This document shows positions 54,250-62,690 of a stretch of 64,000 nucleotides of DNA, one piece after another. Below the pieces are notes generated by a model. That model had not been told where the DNA came from. It saw only the letters and a program-made list of their open reading frames with translations, and ran no database searches. Each line of letters starts with the position of its first letter. The first letter of the stretch is position 1. Origin of the DNA: Gemmatimonadaceae bacterium (GTDB lineage Bacteria; Gemmatimonadota; Gemmatimonadetes; Gemmatimonadales; Gemmatimonadaceae); NCBI GenBank assembly GCA_019637355.1, contig JAHBVT010000001.1, positions 806,001 to 870,000 of the forward strand, written 5' to 3'. Position numbers and translations under genes: made by a program.

Positions 54250-56712
54250 TCAATGCGTCGGTCCCGCCTCGGGAGCTTCCGGGGCGTCGGCCGGCGCACG
54301 ACCCACCTCGTCGAACAGCGGCAGGCCTTCGGCGAAGCCGTTCGGTCGCGGCGGCAGCAGCATCGCGTGCAGCACTTCGTCCATCGTGCTCACGCAGGTG
54401 AAGGTCAGCGCGCCGCGCACCTCGGGCGGGATGTCCCGCAGGTCCTTTTCGTTGGCCTTGGGCAGCACCACCGTGCGCAGGCCGGCGCGATACGCCGCCA
54501 GCACCTTCTCCTTTACGCCACCGATCTCCAGCACGCGGCCGCGCAGCGTGACCTCGCCGGTCACCGCGACGTCGCGGCGCACCGGACGCCGGCTCATCAC
54601 GCTGGCGATGGCCAGCGTCACCGCGACACCCGCGCTGGGACCATCCTTGGGCACCGAGCCCGCGGGGAAGTGCACGTGCAGGTCGCTGCCGCGCAGTTCG
54701 GGGTCGGCGACGCGCAGCGCGTGGCCGCGCGAACGCACGTAGCTGCACGCGGCATCCACCGACTCGCGCATCACGTCGCCCAGTTGGCCGGTGACGGTGA
54801 GCTTGCCGGTGCCCGGCATCATCAGGGCTTCGATCGTCATCAGCTCGCCGCCATTGGCCGTCCACGCCAAACCGGTGACCGTGCCGACCTCGGGTTCCTG
54901 CTCCGCTTCCTCCGGTGCGTAGCGCGGCGGGCCGAGCACATCCTCGATGCGCTCTTGGTCCACGATCCACGCGCCCTGCTCGCCCTCGGCCTTCCGCTTG
55001 GCGCGCTTGCGCATCAGCGCGGCGAGGTGCCGCTCGAAGGCGCGCAGGCCCGCCTCGCGCGCGTAGCGATTGGCGATCATCGAGAGCGCCTCGTCCGTGA
55101 ACTGCAGGTCGTACTCGGTGATGCCGTGCTCTTCGAGCAGCCGCGGCAGCAGGTAGCGCCAGGCAATCTCGACCTTCTCCTCCACCGTGTAGCCGGCGAT
55201 GCGGATCACCTCGAGGCGGTCGCGCAGCGCGTGCGGGATGTCGAACAGGTTGTTCGCCGTGCAGATGAACAGCACCGACGAGAGGTCGAAGGGCAGGTTC
55301 AGGTAGTGGTCGGTGAACGTCGAGTTCTGTGACGGATCAAGCACCTCGAGCATCGCCGCCGTCGGATCGCCGCTCGGGCCACCGGCGGTCATCTTGTCGA
55401 TCTCATCGATCATCAGCACCGGGTCCTTCACCTGCACGCGGCGCAGCGCCTGCAACAGCAGACCCGGCAGCGAGCCCACGTAGGTGCGACGGTGACCGCG
55501 GATCTCGGCTTCGTCGCGCACGCCGCCCACCGAAATGCGATAGAACGCGCGCCCGATGCTCGCCGCGATGGCCTCGCCCAGCGAGGTCTTGCCCGTGCCC
55601 GGCGGCCCGACGAAGCAGAGGATTGGTCCGTGCGGGTCGCGCCCACGATCGCCCCGCAACTGCCGCACGGCGAGATACTCGAGGATGCGCTCCTTGGCTT
55701 CGTGCAGCCCGTAGTGCCGGCCGTCGAGCGCGCCCTCCACCTGCTCCAGCGCGACGCGGTCGTCGCCCGAGCGCTGCGTCCACGGCAGGGTCAGCACCCA
55801 CTCCACGTAGTTGCGCAGCACCTGATGCTCGCTCGATGCCGTCGAGAGCGCGCGGAGCCGCTCGATCTCGCGCTTGGCCTCGGCTTCCACCTGCGGCGGG
55901 AGCTGCGCCTCGGCGACGCGCCGCAGCAGGTCCGCGATCTCGCCCTCGCCGCTGTCACCCTCGCCGAGTTCGGCGCGGATGGCCTGCAGTTGCTGGCGCA
56001 GGAAGAACTCGCGGTGATGGCGGTCCACGCGGCGTTCGGTCTCCTGCCGCACTTCCTCGTGCACCTTGGCGCGCGCGACCTCGCGCTCCCAGCGCTCGGC
56101 CAGGAACTCGAGGCGCGCGATGGGATCCACCAACTGCAGTGCCGCGTCCTTCTCGGCGGCACGCAAGCCGCCACGCGCCGCGGCGAGGTCGGCAAAGCGC
56201 GACGGCGCATCGGTCTCGCGGCGCAGCAGGGCCGGCAGCTCGGCCGGGAACGACGGGTCCAGCTCGGCGCGCGCGTCCGACGCCAACGCGATGCGATGCA
56301 TCAGCGCGCGCGCGGCATCGCGGGGCACTTCCGTTGCCTCGCAGGCGCTCGCGCGCGCCGTTGGATACCCCGTGACCTCGTCCCGCACGCAGCCCGAGAC
56401 CTGGACGCGTGAGAGCCCCTCGAGCGTTACCTGCGCCACCCCAGCCGAGATCGGCCGGCGGTCCACCAGCCGCACGAGCACGCCGATGCGCCCTTCGTGC
56501 GCGGCCAGCCCGCGCTCGCCCTCGTCGCCTTCGAGCAGGCAGATGGCCGCGGCGCCTTCGTCCGGGTGGGCCAGAAGCAGCGCCAGGTTGTCGGCGGAGG
56601 ACACCTGCACGGCGATGCGGCCGTGCGGGAACACGATCGTCGAGCGCAGGGCCAGCAGCGGGAGGTCTGCCGGGAGGCTCGGCGGGGCGAGGGGGCGCGC
56701 AGGCACGCCCAA
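54250..56712 (-). CDS. lon: ATP-dependent protease Lon
   Basis: 820 residues. Cytoplasmic AAA+ protease. An N-terminal LAN domain (LPLLALRSTIVFPHGRIAVQ), Walker A GPPGTGKTSL, Walker B VLMIDEIDKM, and a proteolytic domain with the Ser693/Lys736 dyad (DGPSAGVAV; GGVKEKVLAA). The start is TTG 56712 or GTG 56706; neither has a good Shine-Dalgarno. It is convergent with the cysteine-pair peptide gene and divergent from the porin gene. Confidence 0.97.
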   Translation of the reverse strand: MGVPARPLAPPSLPADLPLLALRSTIVFPHGRIAVQVSSADNLALLLAHPDEGAAAICLLEGDEGERGLAAHEGRIGVLVRLVDRRPISAGVAQVTLEGLSRVQVSGCVRDEVTGYPTARASACEATEVPRDAARALMHRIALASDARAELDPSFPAELPALLRRETDAPSRFADLAAARGGLRAAEKDAALQLVDPIARLEFLAERWEREVARAKVHEEVRQETERRVDRHHREFFLRQQLQAIRAELGEGDSGEGEIADLLRRVAEAQLPPQVEAEAKREIERLRALSTASSEHQVLRNYVEWVLTLPWTQRSGDDRVALEQVEGALDGRHYGLHEAKERILEYLAVRQLRGDRGRDPHGPILCFVGPPGTGKTSLGEAIAASIGRAFYRISVGGVRDEAEIRGHRRTYVGSLPGLLLQALRRVQVKDPVLMIDEIDKMTAGGPSGDPTAAMLEVLDPSQNSTFTDHYLNLPFDLSSVLFICTANNLFDIPHALRDRLEVIRIAGYTVEEKVEIAWRYLLPRLLEEHGITEYDLQFTDEALSMIANRYAREAGLRAFERHLAALMRKRAKRKAEGEQGAWIVDQERIEDVLGPPRYAPEEAEQEPEVGTVTGLAWTANGGELMTIEALMMPGTGKLTVTGQLGDVMRESVDAACSYVRSRGHALRVADPELRGSDLHVHFPAGSVPKDGPSAGVAVTLAIASVMSRRPVRRDVAVTGEVTLRGRVLEIGGVKEKVLAAYRAGLRTVVLPKANEKDLRDIPPEVRGALTFTCVSTMDEVLHAMLLPPRPNGFAEGLPLFDEVGRAPADAPEAPEAGPTH

Positions 56713-56784
56713 ATGTAGGGCGGTTGCTCGCTTTCGCGCATCCTCGGCCGTCGCTGGGGTGCCGCCGGTGGTCAGTGACGCGGT

Positions 56785-56811
56785 TGTTACAATCTCTCAG
56801 AGGCCGTTACA
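56785..56811 (+). promoter_or_regulatory. Candidate Pho-type repeats upstream of the OprO/OprP porin
   Basis: TGTTACA at 56785-56791 and GTTACA at 56806-56811, 20 bases apart, in the lon/porin intergenic region. The core matches the TGTTACA of the DUF47-pit-ppk promoter. The middle unit (TCTCAGA) is degenerate, so this is weaker than the site at 20960. Confidence 0.45.
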
Positions 56812-56889
56812 TTCCGAACTTCGCGCTCCAGTCCCGGTCCCGACGAGGTACCGCGGCGGTCCCTCTTCCTCCAGCCCGAAACCGCCGTC

Positions 56890-58122
56890 GTGCCTGCCCG
56901 GCTGCTCGCCACCGCCTGCTTTGTATTCGCGTTTATCGTTCCCGCCCGGGCGGCGGCGCAGGCAGGAACTCCCGATTCGGTTCGCCGGGCGCAGGAGCGG
57001 CAACGCCTGCCGGACGCGCCGGCCCCGTGGTACGAGCGACTCGCCTGGCGCGGCTACGCGCAGATTCGCTACAACCGCCTCTTCGAGACCAATCCCGACC
57101 TGAACTGCGCCCAGTGCGACCGTTCCATCGGCAACAACGGTGGCTTCTTCGTGCGGCGCGGTCGCCTGATCCTGTTCGGCAACGTGCATCCGCGCGTGTA
57201 CATCTACGTCCAGCCCGACTACGGCAGCGACGCGGCCGGGAACCTGCACTACTTCCAGCTCCGCGATGCGTACTTCGACCTGTACCTGGACGAATCGCGC
57301 GCGCACCGCCTGCGCTTCGGGCAGAGCAAGGTGCCGTTCGGATTCGAGAACCTGCAGTCGTCGCAGAACCGCATCCCGCTGGACCGGCACGATGGGATGA
57401 ATAGCGCCGTGGCCAACGAGCGTGACCTCGGGGTGATCTACTATTGGTCGCCGCCACAGGCCGCCGAACGGTTCCGTTCGCTGCTGTCGCGCGGGCTCAA
57501 GGGCAGCGGCGACTACGGTGTGTTCGGCTTCGGCCTGTATAACGGCCAGACGGCCAACCGCCCCGAAGCCAACAACTCGTCGCACGCGGTCGCGCGGCTG
57601 ACGTATCCCTGGCGCCTCAAGTCCGGCCAGTTCGTGGAGACGTCGGTGCAGGGCTACACGGGGCGCGTCGTTCCGCCGGCCCGTACGGCTGGCGTCACTG
57701 GGCCACGCGAGTTTGTGGACGAGCGTGCAGCCGCGACGCTGGTGGTGTACCCGCAGCCGCTGGGCATCGTCGCGGAGTACGGCTTTGGCCGCGGCCCCGA
57801 GTTTGATCCCGGCGCGAACGCGATCACCTCGCAGCGCCTTGAGGGCGGGTTCGTGCAGTTGATGTACCGGGCGCAGCGTGGTGAGCAGGTGTTTATCCCG
57901 TTCCTGCGCCTGCACCGCTACGACGGCGGCAAGAAGGTCGAGCAGGACGCGCGCTCCTATGACGTCCACGAGTTCGAAGCGGGCGTCGAGTGGTCGCCGA
58001 TTCCCAACTTCGAGTTGGCGGTGCAATACACCACGTCCAACCGACGGTTCGAGGACGCCGCCACCGTCGGGAACAGACAGAAGGGCCAGTTCCTGCGGAT
58101 CCAGGCGCAGTTCAACTACTGA
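56890..58122 (+). CDS. Phosphate-selective porin O/P family outer-membrane protein
   Basis: 410 residues. GTG start; signal peptide MPARLLATACFVFAFIVPARAAA. The OprO/OprP family pattern is visible: NNGGFFVRRGRLILFGNVHP, YFQLRDAYFDLYLDE, RLRFGQSKVPFGFENLQSS, ending NRQKGQFLRIQAQFNY with a C-terminal aromatic residue. Members form 16-strand trimers that pass phosphate or polyphosphate, but many relatives are less specific. GTTACA repeats upstream and the phosphate genes elsewhere in the window support phosphate uptake. Confidence 0.88.
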   Translation: MPARLLATACFVFAFIVPARAAAQAGTPDSVRRAQERQRLPDAPAPWYERLAWRGYAQIRYNRLFETNPDLNCAQCDRSIGNNGGFFVRRGRLILFGNVHPRVYIYVQPDYGSDAAGNLHYFQLRDAYFDLYLDESRAHRLRFGQSKVPFGFENLQSSQNRIPLDRHDGMNSAVANERDLGVIYYWSPPQAAERFRSLLSRGLKGSGDYGVFGFGLYNGQTANRPEANNSSHAVARLTYPWRLKSGQFVETSVQGYTGRVVPPARTAGVTGPREFVDERAAATLVVYPQPLGIVAEYGFGRGPEFDPGANAITSQRLEGGFVQLMYRAQRGEQVFIPFLRLHRYDGGKKVEQDARSYDVHEFEAGVEWSPIPNFELAVQYTTSNRRFEDAATVGNRQKGQFLRIQAQFNY

Positions 58123-58222
58123 ACGAGCTGAACAGCAGATCCAGGCGTAGGTCATCGCCTGAACAGGTGATCCGGGTGGGCCGCGCGTGACACCTCGCCG
58201 GCCTTGGCGGGTAGTAGCGGAT

Positions 58223-58669
58223 ATGACTCCACGTTCAGTCCGCTTGGTTCTCGTTGGTTTCGCCGTCATCGCTGCCTCCTGCGCCGAGTCGTCCGATCTC
58301 ATCCCGCCGCCCGTGCTCGATGTTGTCGAGGGCGGCCCCGTGCGCGCCGAAGTGCTCGAGGAGCTCGCGCTGCCGGGTGAGGCCGTGGACGTTCGCTTCG
58401 TGAACAGTTCCGGCACGGAGTACTGGTTCAATCCCTGCGAACGGACAGTTGAGCGCCTGGTGGACGGGGTGTGGGTGAGCCTGGGCCAGGAGATGCGGCT
58501 CTGCACGGCCGTCGCCTACCTGCTGATGCCGAACGGACGGCGCACCGATCCCGTGGATGTACCGGGCGACCTCGGTCCGGGCACCTACCGCTTCCGCTTC
58601 GAGCTCAGGCCCCCGAGCACGACGGACGTCCGCGCGCGGCCCGCCAGTTCGACCTTCGAGGTCCAGTAG
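58223..58669 (+). CDS. Small predicted lipoprotein of unknown function
   Basis: 148 residues. MTPRSVRLVLVGFAVIAASC is a lipoprotein signal with lipobox AASC. The mature part is predicted beta-rich (AEVLEELALPGEAVDVRFVN, GTYRFRFELRPPST), like an Ig-fold protein, with two Cys (NPCERTV, MRLCTAV) that may pair. GTG at 58187 is in frame but would bury the signal peptide. It stands alone between the porin and ffh. Confidence 0.62.
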   Translation: MTPRSVRLVLVGFAVIAASCAESSDLIPPPVLDVVEGGPVRAEVLEELALPGEAVDVRFVNSSGTEYWFNPCERTVERLVDGVWVSLGQEMRLCTAVAYLLMPNGRRTDPVDVPGDLGPGTYRFRFELRPPSTTDVRARPASSTFEVQ

Positions 58670-58700
58670 CGCGGAGGCCCCGGCAGGGCCCGTGAAGGCC

Positions 58701-58729
58701 TTGGAAGACGCCACCTAAGTGGTTATCCT
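58701..58729 (+). promoter_or_regulatory. Probable housekeeping promoter of ffh
   Basis: TTGGAA at 58701-58706, 17-base spacer, TATCCT at 58724-58729. The predicted transcription start at about 58735-58737 is only a few bases before the ATG at 58740, so the message would be almost leaderless. Confidence 0.5.
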
Positions 58730-58739
58730 TCAAGGCTCT

Positions 58740-60038
58740 ATGTTCAACGAACTTTCCGAGAAACTGGAAGCCACCTTCGCCCGCCTGCGCGGGCGCGGGG
58801 TGCTCAGTGACGCCGACATCAAGGAGGGCCTGCGCGAGGTGCGCCGGGTCCTGCTCGAAGCCGACGTCTCCTTCCAGCTGACCGGAGAGTTCCTCGCGCG
58901 CGTCGAGAAGCGCGCGGTGGGCGTCAGCCAGCTCAAGACCGTCGCGCCGGCGCAGCAGCTCGTGAAGATCGTCTACGACGAGCTCACGTTGATGCTTGGC
59001 GAGCGCAAAGAAGGCCTCAAGCTCTCGTCGGTGCCGCCGACGGTCGTGCTGATGGTCGGCCTGCAGGGCTCCGGCAAGACGACGACCGCGGCCAAGCTCG
59101 CTCGCAAGCTGAAGGCCGAAGGCAAGGCGACTCGCCTCGTGGCCGCCGACGTGTACCGCCCCGCCGCCATCGACCAGCTCGAGACCCTCGGCCGCGACCT
59201 GCAGGTGCCCCTCTATGCGGACCGCGGCACGCAGGACGTGGTGAAGATTGCGAAGGCCGGCATCGAGCAGGCCAAGAAGGAGCGCGACCGCGTCGTCATC
59301 GTCGACACGGCCGGCCGCCTGCAGATCGACGACGAGATGATGCAGGAGCTGCGCCGCCTGAAGGACGCGGTGCAGCCCGATGAGATCCTGCTCGTCGCCG
59401 ACGGAATGACCGGCCAGGACGCCGTGCGCATCGCGCAGGGCTTCAACGAGGCCCTGGGCGTGACCGGCGTCGTGCTCACCAAGATGGACGGTGACGCCCG
59501 CGGCGGTGCGGCGCTGTCGATCTACGGCGTCACCAAGAAGCCCATCAAGTACATCGGCGTCGGTGAGAAGTCCGACGCGCTCGAGGAGTTCCATCCCGAC
59601 CGTATGGCGGGCCGCATCCTGCAGCAGGGTGACGTGCTCACGCTGGTCGAGAAGGCGCAGGCCACGTTCGATGCGGACGAGGCCAAGCGGATGGAGAAGA
59701 AGATCCGCAAGGAGGGAATGGACCTCCAGGACTTCCTCTCGGCGATGAAGCAGATGGAAAAGCTGGGCTCGATGCAGAACATCCTGAAGATGCTGCCCGG
59801 CGTGAACTCGAAGATGATGGCGCAGGCCAGCAAGGTGGACCCCAAGCGGATGAAGCACCTCGAGGCGATCGTGCTCTCGATGACGCCCGAGGAGCGCCGT
59901 ACGCCGCAGCTGATCAACGGCTCGCGTCGCGCCCGCATCGGCAAGGGGGCCGGCCGCCCGGTGAGCGAGGTGAATCGCCTGCTCGAGCAGTTCCGGGATA
60001 TGCAGAAGATGATGAAGCGGATGGCAGTGAAGAGATAG
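58740..60038 (+). CDS. ffh: Signal recognition particle GTPase Ffh
   Basis: 432 residues. It binds signal sequences of nascent chains with SRP RNA and delivers them to FtsY. N-G domain GTPase motifs: GLQGSGKTTT, DVYRPAAIDQL, DTAGRLQIDDEM, TKMDGDARGGAAL. The Met-rich M domain follows (FLSAMKQMEKLGSMQNILKM, RDMQKMMKRMA). Start MFNELSEKLE at 58740 is the family start. It is first in the ffh-rpsP-rimM-trmD-rplS-rnhB order. Confidence 0.97.
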   Translation: MFNELSEKLEATFARLRGRGVLSDADIKEGLREVRRVLLEADVSFQLTGEFLARVEKRAVGVSQLKTVAPAQQLVKIVYDELTLMLGERKEGLKLSSVPPTVVLMVGLQGSGKTTTAAKLARKLKAEGKATRLVAADVYRPAAIDQLETLGRDLQVPLYADRGTQDVVKIAKAGIEQAKKERDRVVIVDTAGRLQIDDEMMQELRRLKDAVQPDEILLVADGMTGQDAVRIAQGFNEALGVTGVVLTKMDGDARGGAALSIYGVTKKPIKYIGVGEKSDALEEFHPDRMAGRILQQGDVLTLVEKAQATFDADEAKRMEKKIRKEGMDLQDFLSAMKQMEKLGSMQNILKMLPGVNSKMMAQASKVDPKRMKHLEAIVLSMTPEERRTPQLINGSRRARIGKGAGRPVSEVNRLLEQFRDMQKMMKRMAVKR

Positions 60039-60090
60039 GACGGAGGACGGATGACGGATGCCACTTGCGGTTAGTTTCCGTCATTCGTCC
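60038..60090. repeat. GACGGA heptads and inverted partner between ffh and rpsP
   Basis: Heptads GGACGGA, GGACGGA and TGACGGA at 60038-60058. CCGTCATTCGTCC at 60078-60090 can pair with GGACGGATGACGG at 60045-60057 with one G-U type mismatch. The stem begins at the ffh stop codon, so it may terminate or process the ffh message. Third occurrence of this heptad family in the window. Confidence 0.75.
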
Positions 60091-60177
60091 AGTTTGGACC
60101 CTGGTGCGCACCGGAAACGCCGGACCGCGCGATGAGCCAGAGGGCAGTACGAAACCAGTAGCACCGAGGTATCTCCA

Positions 60178-60483
60178 ATGGCAGTTCGCATTCGTCTCCG
60201 CCGTCAGGGGCGCAAGAAGTCCCCGACCTATCGCATCGTCGTCGCCGACGGCCGTTCGCCGCGCGATGGCAAGTTCATCGAGATCCTCGGGCAGTACGCG
60301 CCGCGGTCCGGTGAGCAGGCGATCCAGCTCAACGCCGAGCGCGCCAACTACTGGCTCGACAACGGCGCCCAGCCGTCCGACACCGTGCGCTCACTGCTGC
60401 GCAAGGCCGGCGTGCTCAAGGCCCGTCACGAGACGCGCCTGGCGTCCAAGCTGGCCGCCAAGGCCGTGCCGGTGAAGGAGTAA
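60178..60483 (+). CDS. rpsP: 30S ribosomal protein S16
   Basis: 101 residues. Typical S16: MAVRIRLRRQGRKKSPTYRI, VVADGRSPRDGKFIEILG and YWLDNGAQPSDTVRSLLRKA. GAGGT lies just upstream of the ATG. rimM follows by eight bases. Confidence 0.97.
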   Translation: MAVRIRLRRQGRKKSPTYRIVVADGRSPRDGKFIEILGQYAPRSGEQAIQLNAERANYWLDNGAQPSDTVRSLLRKAGVLKARHETRLASKLAAKAVPVKE

Positions 60484-60491
60484 TCCACGGC

Positions 60492-61046
60492 GTGTCGCTC
60501 CCCGACTGCGCGTCTGTGGGGCGGATCCGTCGCCCGCACGGCGTGCGCGGCGAGTTGGTGGTGGACGTGATGACAGACGAGCCAGGGGCGATCTTCGCTC
60601 CTGGCCGTCGTGTCTTTCAGGGGACCCACGACGGTGAGCTCTCGGTGGATCCACGCACCCGCGCGCCTCGCGAGCTCGTCGTCAGCTCCCTGCGGCCGAT
60701 CAAGGACGGTTGGCTGATGCGCTTCGACGGCATCAACGACCGCACCGAGGCCGAAAAGTGGAACGGGCGCTATCTCCTCGTGCCGGTGGAAGAACTCTCC
60801 GAGCCCGAGGAGGGTGAGGTCTTCGCGCACGAGTTGGTGGGAATGCAACTCGTGGATGCCGGCTCGTCGGCAACGATCGGTGAGGTCATCGAGTTCTACG
60901 ACCTGCCGCAGGGGCTGTTGCTGGAGTTCCGCACCAGCGCGGGCGCGGTGGCCAGCCTGCCATTCGTGGATGAGTTCGTGGACGCACTGGACCGCGAGGC
61001 TCGAACGATCCGGGTGCGCTTGCCCAACGGGTTGCTGGACGCCTAG
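60492..61046 (+). CDS. rimM: 16S rRNA processing protein RimM
   Basis: 184 residues. It assists assembly of the 30S head. N-domain VGRIRRPHGVRGELVVDVMT; PRC-barrel C-domain LVGMQLVDAGSSATIGEVIE and PFVDEFVDALDREARTIRV. GTG start. In most bacteria trmD follows directly; here a divergent SDR/tetR pair intervenes. Confidence 0.95.
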   Translation: MSLPDCASVGRIRRPHGVRGELVVDVMTDEPGAIFAPGRRVFQGTHDGELSVDPRTRAPRELVVSSLRPIKDGWLMRFDGINDRTEAEKWNGRYLLVPVEELSEPEEGEVFAHELVGMQLVDAGSSATIGEVIEFYDLPQGLLLEFRTSAGAVASLPFVDEFVDALDREARTIRVRLPNGLLDA

Positions 61047-61049
61047 CAC

Positions 61050-61076
61050 GGCCGTCAGCGCCGCTCGCTGACGGCC
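61050..61076. terminator. Hairpin at the rimM/SDR convergent ends
   Basis: GGCCGTCAGCG at 61050-61060 pairs with CGCTGACGGCC at 61066-61076, loop CCGCT. It overlaps the SDR stop codon and is four bases after the rimM stop. Probably a bidirectional terminator; no U-tract. Confidence 0.65.
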
Positions 61077-61984
61077 TTCGCGTGGCCGAACGGATCGAAG
61101 CGCGGAATCCGGCGTCCGTCCACATCGGTGAAGCCGTACTCTGCGGCGAGGTCGGCGACGAAATGGATGCGTCCCGACTTCTTGATGGCGTGTTTGTCTG
61201 CCGCGAGGGCGACGACCGCGCGCCCGACGTACTCCACCGATTCGCTCAGGTCGTAGCGGAACTGGCGCTCGACGGCCTTGGAGGTCATCGCACGCTTGAC
61301 ACGCTCCGTCTGCATAAAGCCAGGCATCAGCGTCACCACGGCGAGCTTGCTCTTCTTGGCGTCGGCGGCCATCCCCAGCAGCAGGCGGTTGATTGTCGTG
61401 TGACTCAGGTCGTAGAGCAGCATTCCGTTGTACTCGCCCGCCGATGCGCCCGTGAGCACCTCCGCCGGGGTGCCGTCCAGGAAGCCGTCCGTCACGCCGA
61501 CGATCAGCCCTCGCTTCCGCCGGGCCATCAGCCGCGCCGCGTGAAATGCCGTCAGGTAGTAGGCGCGAGGTCCTGCATCCATCATCCGCCGCCACTCGGA
61601 GGTGGATCGCTCCCAGAACGGGGTCCCCCACCCAGCCATCGCCTCGTCAGGGGCCGAGGTGCCGTCGGCCGCGCCCCAGACTGCGCTGGCAAGGACATCG
61701 AGCGCCCCCTGTTCACGCTCCACACGCGCGAAGAGTTCGGCGACTTCCGTCTCGCTGGTGCAGTCGGTGCGGACCGGAATCCCGATGCCGCCGCGTGCCG
61801 TCACGGCCTCCGCCGTCTCCTCGATGGTGCCGGGCGCGCCGTCGCTTGGCGGTGGACCGCCGCGGGTTGATCGGCCGACCACGTACACCGTCGCGCCCGC
61901 GTCGCCAAGCGCAAGCGCGATGCCTCGCCCTGCGCCGCGGCTCGCCCCGGCGACCACCGCGACCCTTCCGGTGAGTGTTGCCAT
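61055..61984 (-). CDS. Short-chain dehydrogenase/reductase family protein with altered catalytic Lys
   Basis: 309 residues. The Rossmann NAD(P) motif is GASRGAGRG (residues 13-21). The expected YxxxK active-site motif aligns with Y191-DLS-H195 (LLYDLSHTTINRLL), so the usual Lys is His. The C-terminal segment (GRIHFVADLAAEYGFTDVDG) resembles uncharacterised bacterial SDR proteins. ATG 61984 has GGAGG upstream. It is divergent from tetR with a shared palindrome, so it is probably TetR-controlled. Confidence 0.85.
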   Translation of the reverse strand: MATLTGRVAVVAGASRGAGRGIALALGDAGATVYVVGRSTRGGPPPSDGAPGTIEETAEAVTARGGIGIPVRTDCTSETEVAELFARVEREQGALDVLASAVWGAADGTSAPDEAMAGWGTPFWERSTSEWRRMMDAGPRAYYLTAFHAARLMARRKRGLIVGVTDGFLDGTPAEVLTGASAGEYNGMLLYDLSHTTINRLLLGMAADAKKSKLAVVTLMPGFMQTERVKRAMTSKAVERQFRYDLSESVEYVGRAVVALAADKHAIKKSGRIHFVADLAAEYGFTDVDGRRIPRFDPFGHAKAVSERR

Positions 61985-62035
61985 ACGCCTTGCCTCCACG
62001 TTTCGGTAGATTCTTACTGGCCGTACAGTTATCAT

Positions 62036-62051
62036 CTAAATGGCCATTTAG
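62036..62051. promoter_or_regulatory. Probable TetR-family operator
   Basis: Perfect 16-bp palindrome CTAAATGG-CCATTTAG in the SDR/tetR intergenic region. Outer CAGT and ACTG bases add partial symmetry. An AT-rich palindrome between a divergent regulator and enzyme is the standard TetR arrangement. Confidence 0.8.
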
Positions 62052-62064
62052 TTACTGTCAAGCA

Positions 62065-62079
62065 CCCCCTCCCCCCCCC
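62065..62079. repeat. Homopolymeric C tract just before tetR
   Basis: C5-T-C9 at 62065-62079, ending five bases before the tetR ATG. It occupies the place of the Shine-Dalgarno sequence, and slippage could change its length. Confidence 0.85.
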
Positions 62080-62084
62080 AGGCG

Positions 62085-62681
62085 ATGAGCCCACGCCCGC
62101 GAAAGATTTCCGACGACCAGGTCTTCGAGGCCCTGACCCGGGTGATGCAGCGCGTCCCCGCTGCGTCGCTGACGCTCGCCGAGGTCGGTGCGGAGGCGGG
62201 CGTCACGGCGAGCGCGCTCTCCCAGCGGTTTGGTTCGAAGCAGGCGCTGTTGCGTGCGCTGAACGCCCGCTTCGCCGAGGGCACCCCGGAACTGCTGGAA
62301 TCCATCCGCGAGCGGCACGCGTCGCCGGTCGCGGCCATCCGTGCGTGGGCCGAAGGATTTGCCTGGCTCATCGCCACGCCCTCCTCGCTGGCGCATCACC
62401 TCGGATATCTCCAGATGGACCTGTCCGATGAGGTGATGTTCACGCACCTGCAGAAGGCCACCCGCGCGACGCGCCGTACGTTGGCGCAGTGGGTGGCGGA
62501 GGCGGTGCAGGCCGGTGAGCTGCAGCCGGGCACGGACCCCGCAGCACTGGCGCGCCTGCTGCTGGCGACGGCGAACGGCTCGATGATGACGTACGCGCTT
62601 CTACGCCAGGGCAAGCCGGTCGAGTGGATCCGGGCGGACGTCGAGCTCGCCCTCGGGCCGTTTCGGGTGCCCGCGCGCTAA
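62085..62681 (+). CDS. TetR-family transcriptional repressor
   Basis: 198 residues. N-terminal helix-turn-helix (SLTLAEVGAEAGVTASALSQ, then RFGSKQALL). The C-terminal ligand domain is not recognisable by ligand. Divergent from the SDR gene with a 16-bp palindrome between. trmD starts nine bases after its stop, so trmD may partly be transcribed from the tetR promoter. Confidence 0.9.
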   Translation: MSPRPRKISDDQVFEALTRVMQRVPAASLTLAEVGAEAGVTASALSQRFGSKQALLRALNARFAEGTPELLESIRERHASPVAAIRAWAEGFAWLIATPSSLAHHLGYLQMDLSDEVMFTHLQKATRATRRTLAQWVAEAVQAGELQPGTDPAALARLLLATANGSMMTYALLRQGKPVEWIRADVELALGPFRVPAR

Positions 62682-62690
62682 GTTCTACCG

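Noticed and set aside
54170-54742. 190-codon plus-strand frame overlapping the cysteine-pair peptide and lon
   Set aside because: Antisense to lon and of shadow composition; the 30-residue frame has the Shine-Dalgarno and ordered Cys pairs.
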